DNA of 64,000 nucleotides. Origin: JAABRU01 sp041390465. GTDB lineage: Bacteria > Desulfobacterota > Desulfobacteria > Desulfobacterales > Desulfococcaceae. The notes below the pieces were generated by a model that ran no database searches, was not told the origin of the DNA, and saw only the letters and a list, made by a program, of their open reading frames with translations. The position numbers and the translations under genes are program-made. Position 1 is the stretch's first letter; each line of letters opens with the position of its first letter. Location: NCBI GenBank assembly GCA_041390465.1, contig JAWKPW010000014.1, forward strand, positions 1-64,000, in the 5' to 3' direction. Positions 54,711-63,122 of the stretch are shown here, one piece after another.

Positions 54711-55491
54711 ATGAGTTTTGAAACTGTTTTGACAGAAAAGAGAGAAAACATTGCCTTTATTATCCTCAACCGGCCGGAGCAGTTCAACACCTTCAGCTCC
54801 CAGATGGCAAAGGAGCTGAATGCCGCTCTGCTGGAAGCCGAGGCGGATGAGGAAGTGCGGGTTGTGATTGTCAAAGGAGCGGGAAAAGTTTTTTCCACCG
54901 GCATTGACATATCTGAATTTCCCGGAAAAACACCGGCACAGTACCATGAATGGATTTCCGGCATGGACAAAATGCACTTTACCATTGCGTCCATGGGCAA
55001 ACCTGTGATTGCCATGGTTCACAAGTTCGCAGTGGCAAATGGAGCCGGACTTATGCTGGCTGCGGATTTTGCCTTTGCCGCAGAAGGAACCCAGATCGGC
55101 ACGACCGCCATCAATGTGGGACTGCTCTGCACTGGCCCGATTATCCCGATAACTTACGGAGTGGGGAAAAAGAAATCATTGGAAATGCTGCTCAGCGGTG
55201 ATATGATTGACGCTGCAGAGGCGGAAAAACTGGGGCTGATCAACAAAGTGGTTCCTTTGGACAGACTCGAAGAGGAAACCATTGCCTTTGCCCGGAGAAC
55301 TACTTGCAGGAAAAAGCCCGCTGGCTCTGCGCATGGGCAAGGAATTCTATTACAAAATGCTGGATATGCCTTTTGCCCAGAGATTTGCCTACAACAGCGA
55401 GGTTTTTTCCCGGCTCTGCACCAGTGCGGATGCGCAGGAGGGGGTGAGTGCATTTCTGGAAAAACGCAAACCCGTGTGGCAGGGAAAGTAG
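54711..55491 (+). pseudogene. Enoyl-CoA hydratase/isomerase, one-base frameshift near 55297
   Basis: The first 195 residues are a normal crotonase: IILNRPEQFNTFSS, VVIVKGAGKVFSTGIDISEF (oxyanion hole region), and MVHKFAVANGAGLMLAADF. The frame then shifts at GCCCGGAGAACTAC; dropping one base gives AFARELLAGKSPLALRMGK and the usual end AFLEKRKPVWQG at 55491. AAAGGAG lies 8 bases before ATG 54711. It would serve beta-oxidation or a related CoA pathway. Confidence 0.85.
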
Positions 55492-55532
55492 TGTTTTGCC
55501 AATTTTGATTTTGTACTCTGAAGCACAGAAAA

Positions 55533-55564
55533 AAAACCGGATTTTTTCGAAAAATCCGGTTTTT
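55533..55564 (+). terminator. Terminator after the enoyl-CoA hydratase gene
   Basis: AAAAACCGGATTTTTT, CG loop, AAAAATCCGGTTTTT, 42 bases after the stop. Same core as 14068-14107. Confidence 0.65.
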
Positions 55565-55697
55565 GTAAAACACAGACTCAAAGCTGACAGAGCAGCATGG
55601 ATTTATGAACAATTTCCTGCTTTGTCAGCAGCAGTTTTTATCAACCATGAACAGTCCCGCTGTTTATTGCGGGAACAAACAGAAAAAGGAGAAAAAC

Positions 55698-56264
55698 ATG
55701 GCTGAAATCAAAGCAAAAGTGGTTTTGAAGCAGAAAGGCGAGGAGGCATTTGTTCCGGTAAAGCAGCTTATGGTGCAGTTGAAATGGACCAAAGGCGTGG
55801 ATCTGGATCTCATGGCCTTTTACAAAGCCAAAGACGGACGCACCGGAGGCGTTTTTTCCGATCAGTATCCGGGCGGAAACAGAGGGGACCTCAATGCGTT
55901 TCCCTTTATCCAACTGGATCAGGATGCAGGCGTAGGCGGAACCGCTGGCGCAAATGAGGAAACCATACGGATTACCAAACTCGATGACATAGCCGAGATT
56001 TATATCTGTGCGCTCAATTACACAGATGCGGCTGCGGGAAAATCGGTTTCCTTTGCTGATTATGACGGTCATGTCATGCTGATGGATGATACAGGCCAGT
56101 CTTTTGGCGTGCCTTTGGATTCCGCGGAAAAAGGCCATGTGGCTGTGATTGCCAAACTGGACAGTTCCAGTCCCATTGGAGCCAAACTGATTAACCAGAA
56201 CAGGGTGCTGTCTCTGTCGGATTTCTTTGCAGAAGTTCCCGGAGCCAGCCTGCTCAGCGGCTGA
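55698..56264 (+). CDS. TerD-family stress protein
   Basis: 188 residues with the TerD core: MVQLKWTKGVDLDLMAFY, then GGVFSDQYPGG, DQDAGVGG (acidic calcium-binding loop) and a final FAEVPGASLLSG. The family binds calcium and is linked to tellurite and stress resistance. AGGAG precedes ATG 55698; the frame extends upstream to 55605 without similarity. It stands alone here, whereas TerD proteins often occur in multigene ter clusters. Confidence 0.88.
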   Translation: MAEIKAKVVLKQKGEEAFVPVKQLMVQLKWTKGVDLDLMAFYKAKDGRTGGVFSDQYPGGNRGDLNAFPFIQLDQDAGVGGTAGANEETIRITKLDDIAEIYICALNYTDAAAGKSVSFADYDGHVMLMDDTGQSFGVPLDSAEKGHVAVIAKLDSSSPIGAKLINQNRVLSLSDFFAEVPGASLLSG

Positions 56265-56376
56265 TCGCTTTTAATTTTATTGCATAACACAGAAGAGATG
56301 CCTCTGCATCTCTTCTGTGTTTCCGTCCGTATTCAGCAAATTGCAGTTCCGTATTCTTTCATTGAAGGGGGGCGGG

Positions 56377-56883
56377 ATGACACACTGCATACTTTTGAAT
56401 CATGATTATTCTTTTCTCAATGTGGTAAACTGGAAAAGAGCCCTGTGCCTTGTGGCAAAGGGAAAGGTTCAGGTTCTCATGTATTCTGACACCACAGTGA
56501 AAACAGGGGAGGGGCTTTCTGTCAGAATCCCCACAGTCATGAAACTGATCAAACTGATCCGAACCCTTTACAGGGCCAGAGTTCCATTCAGCAAGAAAAA
56601 TATTTTAATCCGTGACGGATTCCAGTGTGTTTACTGCGGATGCCATTCCGGAAAACTGACCATTGATCATATCATTCCCAAATCACGCGGGGGCGAGGAT
56701 ACCTTTGAAAACTGTGTCACCTGCTGCGCTGCCTGCAATCATCACAAAGCCAGTCGCACGCCCAGAGAAGCAGGAATGGTGCTGAAAATCAGACCTGCAC
56801 AGCCCACGATTTCCGAATTTTTCCGCCTCAAGGCCATGAAGCTGGGAATTTATGATTTGCTGAAGGACTTGGGGATTTACTGA
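56377..56883 (+). CDS. HNH endonuclease
   Basis: 168 residues. CVYCGCHSGKLTIDHIIPKSRGG contains the first Cys pair and the HNH His (shown over two family segments), then NCVTCCAACNHHKASR carries the second Cys pair, Asn and His. The N-terminal half resembles genome-encoded HNH proteins of about 170 residues that begin ILLNHDYSFLNVVNWKRA. These are widespread and of unsettled role. ATG 56377 is chosen with AAGGGGGGCGGG just before it. Confidence 0.88.
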   Translation: MTHCILLNHDYSFLNVVNWKRALCLVAKGKVQVLMYSDTTVKTGEGLSVRIPTVMKLIKLIRTLYRARVPFSKKNILIRDGFQCVYCGCHSGKLTIDHIIPKSRGGEDTFENCVTCCAACNHHKASRTPREAGMVLKIRPAQPTISEFFRLKAMKLGIYDLLKDLGIY

Positions 56884-56948
56884 GTTTTTTTATGGAAAAT
56901 CCGGGGACTGTGATGCCGCCTTCCGCCTGGATTCCCATATTTTCCAAG

Positions 56949-57758
56949 TCAGTGCGCAGCCAACGGTGAAACTGTTTTTTCTTTTGCCAAAGGACTGTCC
57001 TCATATACGGCTCCGCTGATATTGTCCCACCGGGAATAAAATCCCAGAGACAGGGACGGGGCAAGTTTTTTGTTCATCCATCCGGACAGGGAAAACCCTG
57101 CATATCCGCTGTCTGATTCATAAAAATGCCGATCCGGACGCGCATATTTGGAGTCAACATCATAAAAATACGCGTTCAAATCCTTGTCCGCAAAATCCGC
57201 AGAAATTTTTCCCCCAAAAGCAATCCCCTGATTTTTCAAAAGACTTTGGCAGGCATAAGAGAGGCTGATGTCCGCATGAAGTCCCAGATACGAAAGATCC
57301 AATCCGCTGTCAAATGCAATGGAAGAGGCCGCACGCAGGGCAATCTGTGCAAACAGCGCATCACTTTGAGGCAGAAAATCCCCAGTGATATGCCATTTCA
57401 GGCCTGGCCCGATCTCAAACATGGCATCCAGATCCGGCATTCCCTGTCTCGCGTCATTGTCGCCGTCCACAGGCGGATTGCCGGAAAGGGAAATGCTGGA
57501 TTCAAAGGATTTGCTTTTGAAAAATATGCCTTTCAGCCCTTCCCTGTCAGCCTGCAGGATTTCTCCCCGGTAAATCACATAAGGCAATGGCAGCACATAC
57601 CAGTTGTATTCATCCGAACCCCGGTAATGGGGAATCCGGGCCGCACCGCTGAAAAGTCCGATTTCCCACAGAGGCTTTGGCTCTTCAGCCGACTGCGCGG
57701 GGCAGGCACAGACCAGTGACAGACAAAGGGACAGAATTGCAATAATTTGTTTTTTCAT
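56949..57758 (-). CDS. MipA/OmpV-like outer-membrane protein
   Basis: About 269 residues with a signal peptide (KKQIIAILSLCLSLVCACPAQSA) and a beta-barrel pattern: WEIGLFSGAARIPHYRGSDEY, YVLPLPYVIYRGE, DLSYLGLHADISL. The family are scaffold or porin-like barrels. The frame runs on to 57818 into the adjacent IS110-family element, so ATG 57758 is used. The element ends about 20 bases upstream of the start codon, so the original promoter has probably been replaced or displaced. Confidence 0.85.
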   Translation of the reverse strand: MKKQIIAILSLCLSLVCACPAQSAEEPKPLWEIGLFSGAARIPHYRGSDEYNWYVLPLPYVIYRGEILQADREGLKGIFFKSKSFESSISLSGNPPVDGDNDARQGMPDLDAMFEIGPGLKWHITGDFLPQSDALFAQIALRAASSIAFDSGLDLSYLGLHADISLSYACQSLLKNQGIAFGGKISADFADKDLNAYFYDVDSKYARPDRHFYESDSGYAGFSLSGWMNKKLAPSLSLGFYSRWDNISGAVYEDSPLAKEKTVSPLAAH

Positions 57759-57778
57759 AAAAATATCCAACAGGATGG

Positions 57779-58931
57779 TAGCGACTGTGTTAAATATCAA
57801 GCAGATTCCGGGTTCCATGTCTGTTTTTTTGCAACCATACTGTTAAGGAGCACAAGGAGCTTTCTCATACAGGCTGTTACAGCCACCATTTTGATTTTAC
57901 CGGCAGAAAGGAGACGCTGATAAAATCTGCGGATCACCGGGTTGTGACGGATCGCGGCCAGTGTGGGCATATACATCAGACTCCTGATTTCGTGACGGCC
58001 CCCGCCGATCATGCGTTTTCCCCGGAACTGTCCGCTGTCCCTGTTTACAGGGGCCGTGCCGGTCAGGGCTGCGATTTCCTTGCTGTTCATGGTGACGATC
58101 TCCGGCAGCCCGGATATCAGGGCGGCGGCCGTGTTTTCCCCGATGCCGGGAACAGACTGAATCACTTCTGTTTTCTGTTTCAGTTCCGGGGAGGAGGCAA
58201 TGAGGGAGCGGATCCGCTCCTCAGCAGCGGTGATCTGTGTTTCAAGGGTGGCGGTCACAGTCCGTATGCTTTGTTCAATGAAGTCATTCCGGATGTGTTC
58301 CGTGCGGTTTTTTTCCGCTGTGCGCATGTCCGTGATCTGACGTTTCCGGACAATCAGTTCCCTGATTTCGGAAGAAACGGCATTCTGCGCATTTCTGACA
58401 GGCGGTTCCATCAGGGCAGCAAAACGGGCAATGATCCGGGCATCAATTCTGTCGGTTTTGGCGGTCTGCCCGGCGGCTTTGGCAAAATCACGGATGCGTT
58501 TCGGATTGACAACGACAACCGGAAGTCCGGCAGCATAAAGTTCTTCCGCCAGAGGAAATTCATAACCGCCGGTGGCCTCCATGACAATCAGTTCCGGCCG
58601 GGCATCACGGAACATCATCACAGTTTTCTGTATGTTTTCAGGAGTGTAATCAATATGATGATCAGAACTGTCATACAGAAAATGAACATCAAAGGTCTTT
58701 TTGGAAATGTCAATACCTGTACAGTTTTGCATAGTAAAAAACCCTTCCTTGTATGCGGGGTCATTTCATGCCCTATGCGACTGTCCGGGTTGAAGGATGC
58801 AGCTGGGATCAGGCTACTTACGGGTTCGGAACCCGGGGTCGGAACGATCTCACCGCCGCCGTGTTCCGTCCGGCGGCCGGACGGAACACAATGGTACAGA
58901 CTTTCTTAAACCCTATACACCGGTGCATGGG
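57779..58931 (-). mobile_element. IS110-family insertion element, complete
   Basis: Holds an intact transposase and a non-coding left end on its 5' side (58733 to about 58931). One end carries GCGACTGTGTTAAA, shared with the remnant at 22603; the other carries a 13-base perfect stem, GTGTTCCGTCCGG, loop CGG, complement at 58861-58889, and TACAGACTTTC. IS110 elements encode a structured guide RNA in this non-coding end. Exact borders cannot be fixed without an empty site. Confidence 0.8.
57797..58732 (-). CDS. IS110-family transposase (DEDD recombinase)
   Basis: 311 residues. The N-terminal RuvC-like domain has Asp8 (GIDIS), Glu52 (MEATGGYE), and Asp94 and Asp97 (KTDRIDAR), the DEDD set. The C-terminal Tnp20 domain has IQSVPGIGENTAAAL and the catalytic Ser233 (APVNRDSGQFRGKR). 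The whole reading frame is open and should be active. The last 45 residues recur in decayed form at 22610-22740. Confidence 0.95.
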   Translation of the reverse strand: MQNCTGIDISKKTFDVHFLYDSSDHHIDYTPENIQKTVMMFRDARPELIVMEATGGYEFPLAEELYAAGLPVVVVNPKRIRDFAKAAGQTAKTDRIDARIIARFAALMEPPVRNAQNAVSSEIRELIVRKRQITDMRTAEKNRTEHIRNDFIEQSIRTVTATLETQITAAEERIRSLIASSPELKQKTEVIQSVPGIGENTAAALISGLPEIVTMNSKEIAALTGTAPVNRDSGQFRGKRMIGGGRHEIRSLMYMPTLAAIRHNPVIRRFYQRLLSAGKIKMVAVTACMRKLLVLLNSMVAKKQTWNPESA

Positions 58932-59085
58932 ACGGGTCAACTCAACTCCAACATACAAGGTTGGGGTGAGACACGAACCCCAACGAAATCATAAACATAA
59001 AGTTGAGGTTCGCTTCGTTCAACCGATCTGTATCTTGCATAAAAATGTTGGGGTTCACTCTGTTCACCCCAACCTACATTTATTA
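58733..59085. ncRNA. IS110 left end with candidate guide (bridge) RNA
   Basis: Non-coding 5' flank of the IS110 transposase. Two hairpins are visible: CGGGTTCGGAACCCG near 58821-58835, and the perfect 13-base stem at 58861-58889. This is the expected place and size for the IS110 bridge RNA, but no RNA was modelled. Beyond about 58931 lie GTTGGGGT...ACCCCAAC inverted repeats (58962-58985 and 59048-59080) unrelated to the element. No protein gene is seen. Confidence 0.5.
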
Positions 59086-60270
59086 TTATTCACACAGTTC
59101 AAACAGAGCAGCAGCGCCCATGCCGCCGCCGATGCACATGGATTCCACGCCGTATTTGGCTCCGCGTTCCTGCATGCGGTGGACCAACTGCGCGCAGAGT
59201 TTTGCGCCTGTGCATCCCAGCGGATGACCCAATGCAATCGCGCCGCCGTAAACATTGACTCTGTCCATGTATTTGTCAATGCCAAGTTCCCGCAGACAGT
59301 ACAAGGCCTGGGATGCAAACGCCTCATTGACTTCCCATACCCCAATGTCATCCACCTTCAGCCCGGCCAGATTCAGCAGTTTGGGAATTGCATAACGGGG
59401 GCCCACGCCCATTTCATCCGCACGGCATCCCACTGTGGTGTAGCATTTGACTTTGGCAATGGGTTTCACGCCCAGTTCTTTGACCATTTTCTCGCTCATC
59501 AGCACGGTTGCAGCCGCGCCGTCTGTGGTCTGTGAGGAATTGCCTGCGGTAACTGAGCCGGTAAAGGAGAAAACCGGGCGCAGTTTGGCAAGCCCTTCTT
59601 TGGTGGTTTCCGCGCGCACACCGTCATCAAAATCCTGCAGAAAGATTTCTTTCTTAAAGGTTCCGTCTGCCTGCTGCACAAATTTCACTGCCGGCGTGGG
59701 AACGATTTCCGTGAAAAGTTTTTCCTTCTGTGCCTTTGCTGCCTTCATCTGGGAATTGTACGCGAATTCATCCTGCTGTTCACGGGTGATGTTGTAGCGT
59801 TTTGCCACATTCTCGGCAGTGATGCCCATAGAAACGTAAGCATCCGGATGATCTTTGGAAAAATCCGAATCCGGGCGGGGCATGTTGCCGCCCATGGGCA
59901 CGAAAGTCATGGATTCCACACCGCCGCCAATGGCAATTTCGGACCATCCGCACATAATGCGCATGGCAGAAAGGGCAATGGCTTCCAGCCCCGAGGCGCA
60001 GAAACGGTTGACAGTCGCGCCGCTGACTTCATCCGGAAGCCCCGCGATCTGCACAGCAACACGGCCAATGTTAAGTCCCTGCTCTGCTTCGGGAAATGCG
60101 CACCCGATCATGACATCATCAATCTTTTTCATGTCCAGTCCCGGTACTTTTCCAATCGCGGACTTGAGAATAAAGGACAGCAGTTCTTCGGGACGGGTAT
60201 CTTTGAACGCACCTTTGGCTCTGCGGCAGCCCGGGGTTCTGACGGATGAAACAATATATGCATCTCTCAT
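59086..60270 (-). CDS. Thiolase (acetyl-CoA acyltransferase)
   Basis: 394 residues: catalytic Cys in NRFCASGLEAI, His in GGAIALGHPLGCTGA, and second Cys in MCIGGGMGAA. The N-terminus MRDAYIVSSVRTPG is chosen because GGAGG lies 9 bases ahead. It performs the last step of beta-oxidation, releasing acetyl-CoA. It is on the same strand as the HAD/ECH fusion and acyl-CoA dehydrogenase, with a 314-base repeat-filled gap, so the three are likely one functional set. Confidence 0.95.
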   Translation of the reverse strand: MRDAYIVSSVRTPGCRRAKGAFKDTRPEELLSFILKSAIGKVPGLDMKKIDDVMIGCAFPEAEQGLNIGRVAVQIAGLPDEVSGATVNRFCASGLEAIALSAMRIMCGWSEIAIGGGVESMTFVPMGGNMPRPDSDFSKDHPDAYVSMGITAENVAKRYNITREQQDEFAYNSQMKAAKAQKEKLFTEIVPTPAVKFVQQADGTFKKEIFLQDFDDGVRAETTKEGLAKLRPVFSFTGSVTAGNSSQTTDGAAATVLMSEKMVKELGVKPIAKVKCYTTVGCRADEMGVGPRYAIPKLLNLAGLKVDDIGVWEVNEAFASQALYCLRELGIDKYMDRVNVYGGAIALGHPLGCTGAKLCAQLVHRMQERGAKYGVESMCIGGGMGAAALFELCE

Positions 60271-60584
60271 TGAGAATTCCTCCATTTTCAGTAAACAGTT
60301 ATCAGTGTTCAGTTATCAGTAAACAGTTACCAGTTGTCAGTTATCAGTTGTTAGACAGACTTAGTGAGTGATAAATGTTCACTGTTTACTGTTCACTGAT
60401 AACTGAAAAGTGCCGGAAGGCAGGTACGGACAGGAGACAAGAAGGTTGTTGATAAAAAACCTGCCTCCCGGCACGCGATACAAGATTAATTTCTCAGTAG
60501 GGTGGGCACATGTTTTTCCGTGCCCACCTTTCCGCTGAAATGGTGGGCAACGCTTTGCTTTTGCCCACCCTACGATTTTATACG
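60271..60584. repeat. Spacer full of direct and inverted repeats
   Basis: Tandem-like ACAGTTATCAGT/AGTAAACAGTTA units at about 60292-60350 and the reverse sense (GTTTACTGTTCACTGATAAC) at 60380-60405. Then GGTGGGCACATGTTTTTCCG (60500-60519) with a CACC arm, and a second GTGGGCAA...TTGCCCAC pair at 60543-60569. No gene is seen. Since it lies between two genes of one pathway, it may carry a terminator or processing stems. Confidence 0.7.
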
Positions 60585-62990
60585 TTAATTTCTCAGGGGT
60601 TTGCCGGTTTTCAGCATATGCTCCACGCGGGCTGCGGTTTTTTCCTGTTTCCAGAAATCCACAAATGCATCCCGTTCCAGTTTGAGAAGCAGATCTTCAT
60701 ACACTTCGCTGTTCTTTCTCACTTCTCCGCCGCTGATGACAAAGGCAATGCGTCTGGCAAGGAACACATCGTATTCTGTCACAAATCCGCCGTTCTGCAT
60801 ATTGAAAAGTTCCGCATGCACCATGCCCTGTCCTGCCTGTCCCGCGACCGGGATTTTGCGTTTCACCGGCGGCGTGTATCCTTCTTCCACCATCTTCAGG
60901 ACTTCCTTTTTGGCTTCACCAATGAGATGATCCCGGTTGAACACAATCCGATCCTGGGGGCCGAGAAAACCGATGGCCCGTGCATCTGCTGCGGATGAGG
61001 AGACTTTGGCCATGGCAATGGTCTGAAATACGGGAATGAAAAAGGAACACAGATCCGCGCCTGTCACGGCATCAGGAATGGAAGATACAATTTTCTTCCA
61101 CAGATTGGTGCATCCGCCGCCTGCAGGCAGAAGTCCCACACCGATTTCCACGAGTCCCATATACAGTTCTGCATGTGCCACAATGCGATCTGCTGCCAGG
61201 CAGACTTCACATCCGCCGCCCAGGGCCAGTCCGTAAGGAGCTGCAACAACCGGAAAACTGGCATACCGGGCTTTCTGCAGACCGTCCTGCGCGGTTTTCA
61301 GGAACGCGTCAATTTCCGCAAATTTGCCTTCTTTTGCCAGTCCCGCCATATAGAAAAGATCACCGCCTGCGGAGAACGCGCCCGGCATTCCGCCTGCCTG
61401 ATTGCCGATAACCAGACCCACGCCGTTTTCTTCCACATAATCGAGCGCATCACCGATAAAATTGACGATTTCCCCATTGAGCGCATTCATCTTGGAATGG
61501 AATTCACAGCAGAACACACCGTCTCCCAGATCGATCAGAGATGCGGAGTTGCAGGATTTCACCACTTTGCTGTCTGCGCGCAAAGCAGCCAGAGAGATCA
61601 TATTTTCGCTTACGGCAACAGGTTTGTAGGTGTTGGTGGCAAAATCAAAGTACAGGGTTTTGCCTTTTTCGATTTTGTAGAAGGTTTTGTTGCCGGCTGC
61701 CAGCATCTTTTTCACGTTTTCCGGAACCGGAATACCGGAGACTGTCATTTTTTCCACAGATTCCGCAACCCCGATGGCATCCCAAGTCTCGAACGGCCCC
61801 ATTTCAAAATTGTAGCCCCATTTCATGGCATTGTCAATTTCAACAATGGTGTCAGAGATTTCCGGAACCCGGTTGGCCGCATACACCAAGGCCCAGGCCA
61901 TGGCTTTCCAGGCAAATTTTGCGCCTTTGTCATCGCCGTAAACAACGGCTTTGATTTTCTCCGGCAGGGTTTTGGCCTTTTTCGCGGCTTCCAGGCAGGG
62001 AAACTCGGCTTTGCCGTATTCTTCGTACTCCAGGGTGTTGATATTGATGACCTTGCGGATCTTTTTCCATTCCGGAGTCAAATCTGTTTTGTAGAATCCG
62101 CCTTTGGTTTTGTTGCCCAGAAATTTTTTCGCGATCATCTGATTGACAAATTCCGGCACGGCAAAGCTGTCTCTCTGCTCGTCATCTGCCACCAGATCAT
62201 AAGTGTTTCTGGCAACATGTCCCATGGTGTCCAGCCCCACCAGATCTGTGGTTTTGAACATGGCGGTTTTGGGGCGTCCCATGGCAGTCCCGAAAAGCGC
62301 ATCCACTTCGGGAATGGTCAGACCGTCCTCGACCATCAACTGCATGGTTTTCACAATGCCGTGCACGCCGATGCGGTTGCCCACAAAGTTGGGGGTGTCT
62401 TTGGCCCAGACAATGCCCTTGCCCAGTTTTTTCTCGCCGAACTCCGCAATGAAAGACAGGACTTCCGGGCTGGTTTCCTCGCCGGGAATGAGTTCCAGCA
62501 GTTTCATGTAGCGCACAGGATTGAAGAAATGGGTTCCCAGAAAATGCTGTTTGAACTCGCCGCTCAGTCCCTCGGTCATTTTCTTCAGGGGAATGCCGGA
62601 GGTATTGCTGGAAACAATCGCGTCTTTTTTGCGGACAGGTTCAATGCGTTTGAACAGATCCTGTTTGATTTTCAGGTTTTCCACCACAACTTCCACAATC
62701 CAGTCGCATTCGGAAAGTTTGCTGAAATCATCTTCCATATTGCCGATGGAAATCAGATCCGCATCCTTTTTCTGCATCAGCAGAGCGGGCTGAGCCTTGA
62801 GCATATTGTCATAACCGGCTTTGACAATGCGGTTTCTGGCTGCCGGGTTGTTTTTTTCTTCCTCTTTCAGATCAAAGGGAACAATGTCCAGCAGCAGGGT
62901 TTTGATGCCTGCACTGGCAAGAAGCGCGGCAATGCCGCTGCCCATGACGCCGGATCCGATTACCGCTGCCTTTCTGATTTTTCTGACCAT
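60585..62990 (-). CDS. 3-hydroxyacyl-CoA dehydrogenase/enoyl-CoA hydratase fusion
   Basis: About 801 residues in FadN-type order. Residues 1-400 are the dehydrogenase: VIGSGVMGSGIAALLASAG (NAD loop), SNTSGIPL and GTHFFNPVRYMKL. The second half contains a crotonase domain with GGMPGAFSAGGDLF (oxyanion-hole region) and LGGGCEVCLAADR. It performs hydration and dehydrogenation in fatty-acid oxidation. ATG 62990 follows GGAGG at 5 bases; the frame's upstream part (to 63044) is not needed. Confidence 0.95.
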   Translation of the reverse strand: MVRKIRKAAVIGSGVMGSGIAALLASAGIKTLLLDIVPFDLKEEEKNNPAARNRIVKAGYDNMLKAQPALLMQKKDADLISIGNMEDDFSKLSECDWIVEVVVENLKIKQDLFKRIEPVRKKDAIVSSNTSGIPLKKMTEGLSGEFKQHFLGTHFFNPVRYMKLLELIPGEETSPEVLSFIAEFGEKKLGKGIVWAKDTPNFVGNRIGVHGIVKTMQLMVEDGLTIPEVDALFGTAMGRPKTAMFKTTDLVGLDTMGHVARNTYDLVADDEQRDSFAVPEFVNQMIAKKFLGNKTKGGFYKTDLTPEWKKIRKVININTLEYEEYGKAEFPCLEAAKKAKTLPEKIKAVVYGDDKGAKFAWKAMAWALVYAANRVPEISDTIVEIDNAMKWGYNFEMGPFETWDAIGVAESVEKMTVSGIPVPENVKKMLAAGNKTFYKIEKGKTLYFDFATNTYKPVAVSENMISLAALRADSKVVKSCNSASLIDLGDGVFCCEFHSKMNALNGEIVNFIGDALDYVEENGVGLVIGNQAGGMPGAFSAGGDLFYMAGLAKEGKFAEIDAFLKTAQDGLQKARYASFPVVAAPYGLALGGGCEVCLAADRIVAHAELYMGLVEIGVGLLPAGGGCTNLWKKIVSSIPDAVTGADLCSFFIPVFQTIAMAKVSSSAADARAIGFLGPQDRIVFNRDHLIGEAKKEVLKMVEEGYTPPVKRKIPVAGQAGQGMVHAELFNMQNGGFVTEYDVFLARRIAFVISGGEVRKNSEVYEDLLLKLERDAFVDFWKQEKTAARVEHMLKTGKPLRN

Positions 62991-63122
62991 TATATCCTCC
63001 TGGAAACGCTTTGTTGTATGAAATATATTTGAATGAATGTTCATTCATTATCAAAAAAGGTCTCAGGTGTTCAGTAAAAATTGGATACTGAAGACTGAAC
63101 ACCTGAAACCGAAAACCGAGAG

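Noticed and set aside
61173..63032. Long plus-strand open frame opposite the HAD/ECH gene
   Set aside because: Antisense shadow of a well-conserved enzyme.
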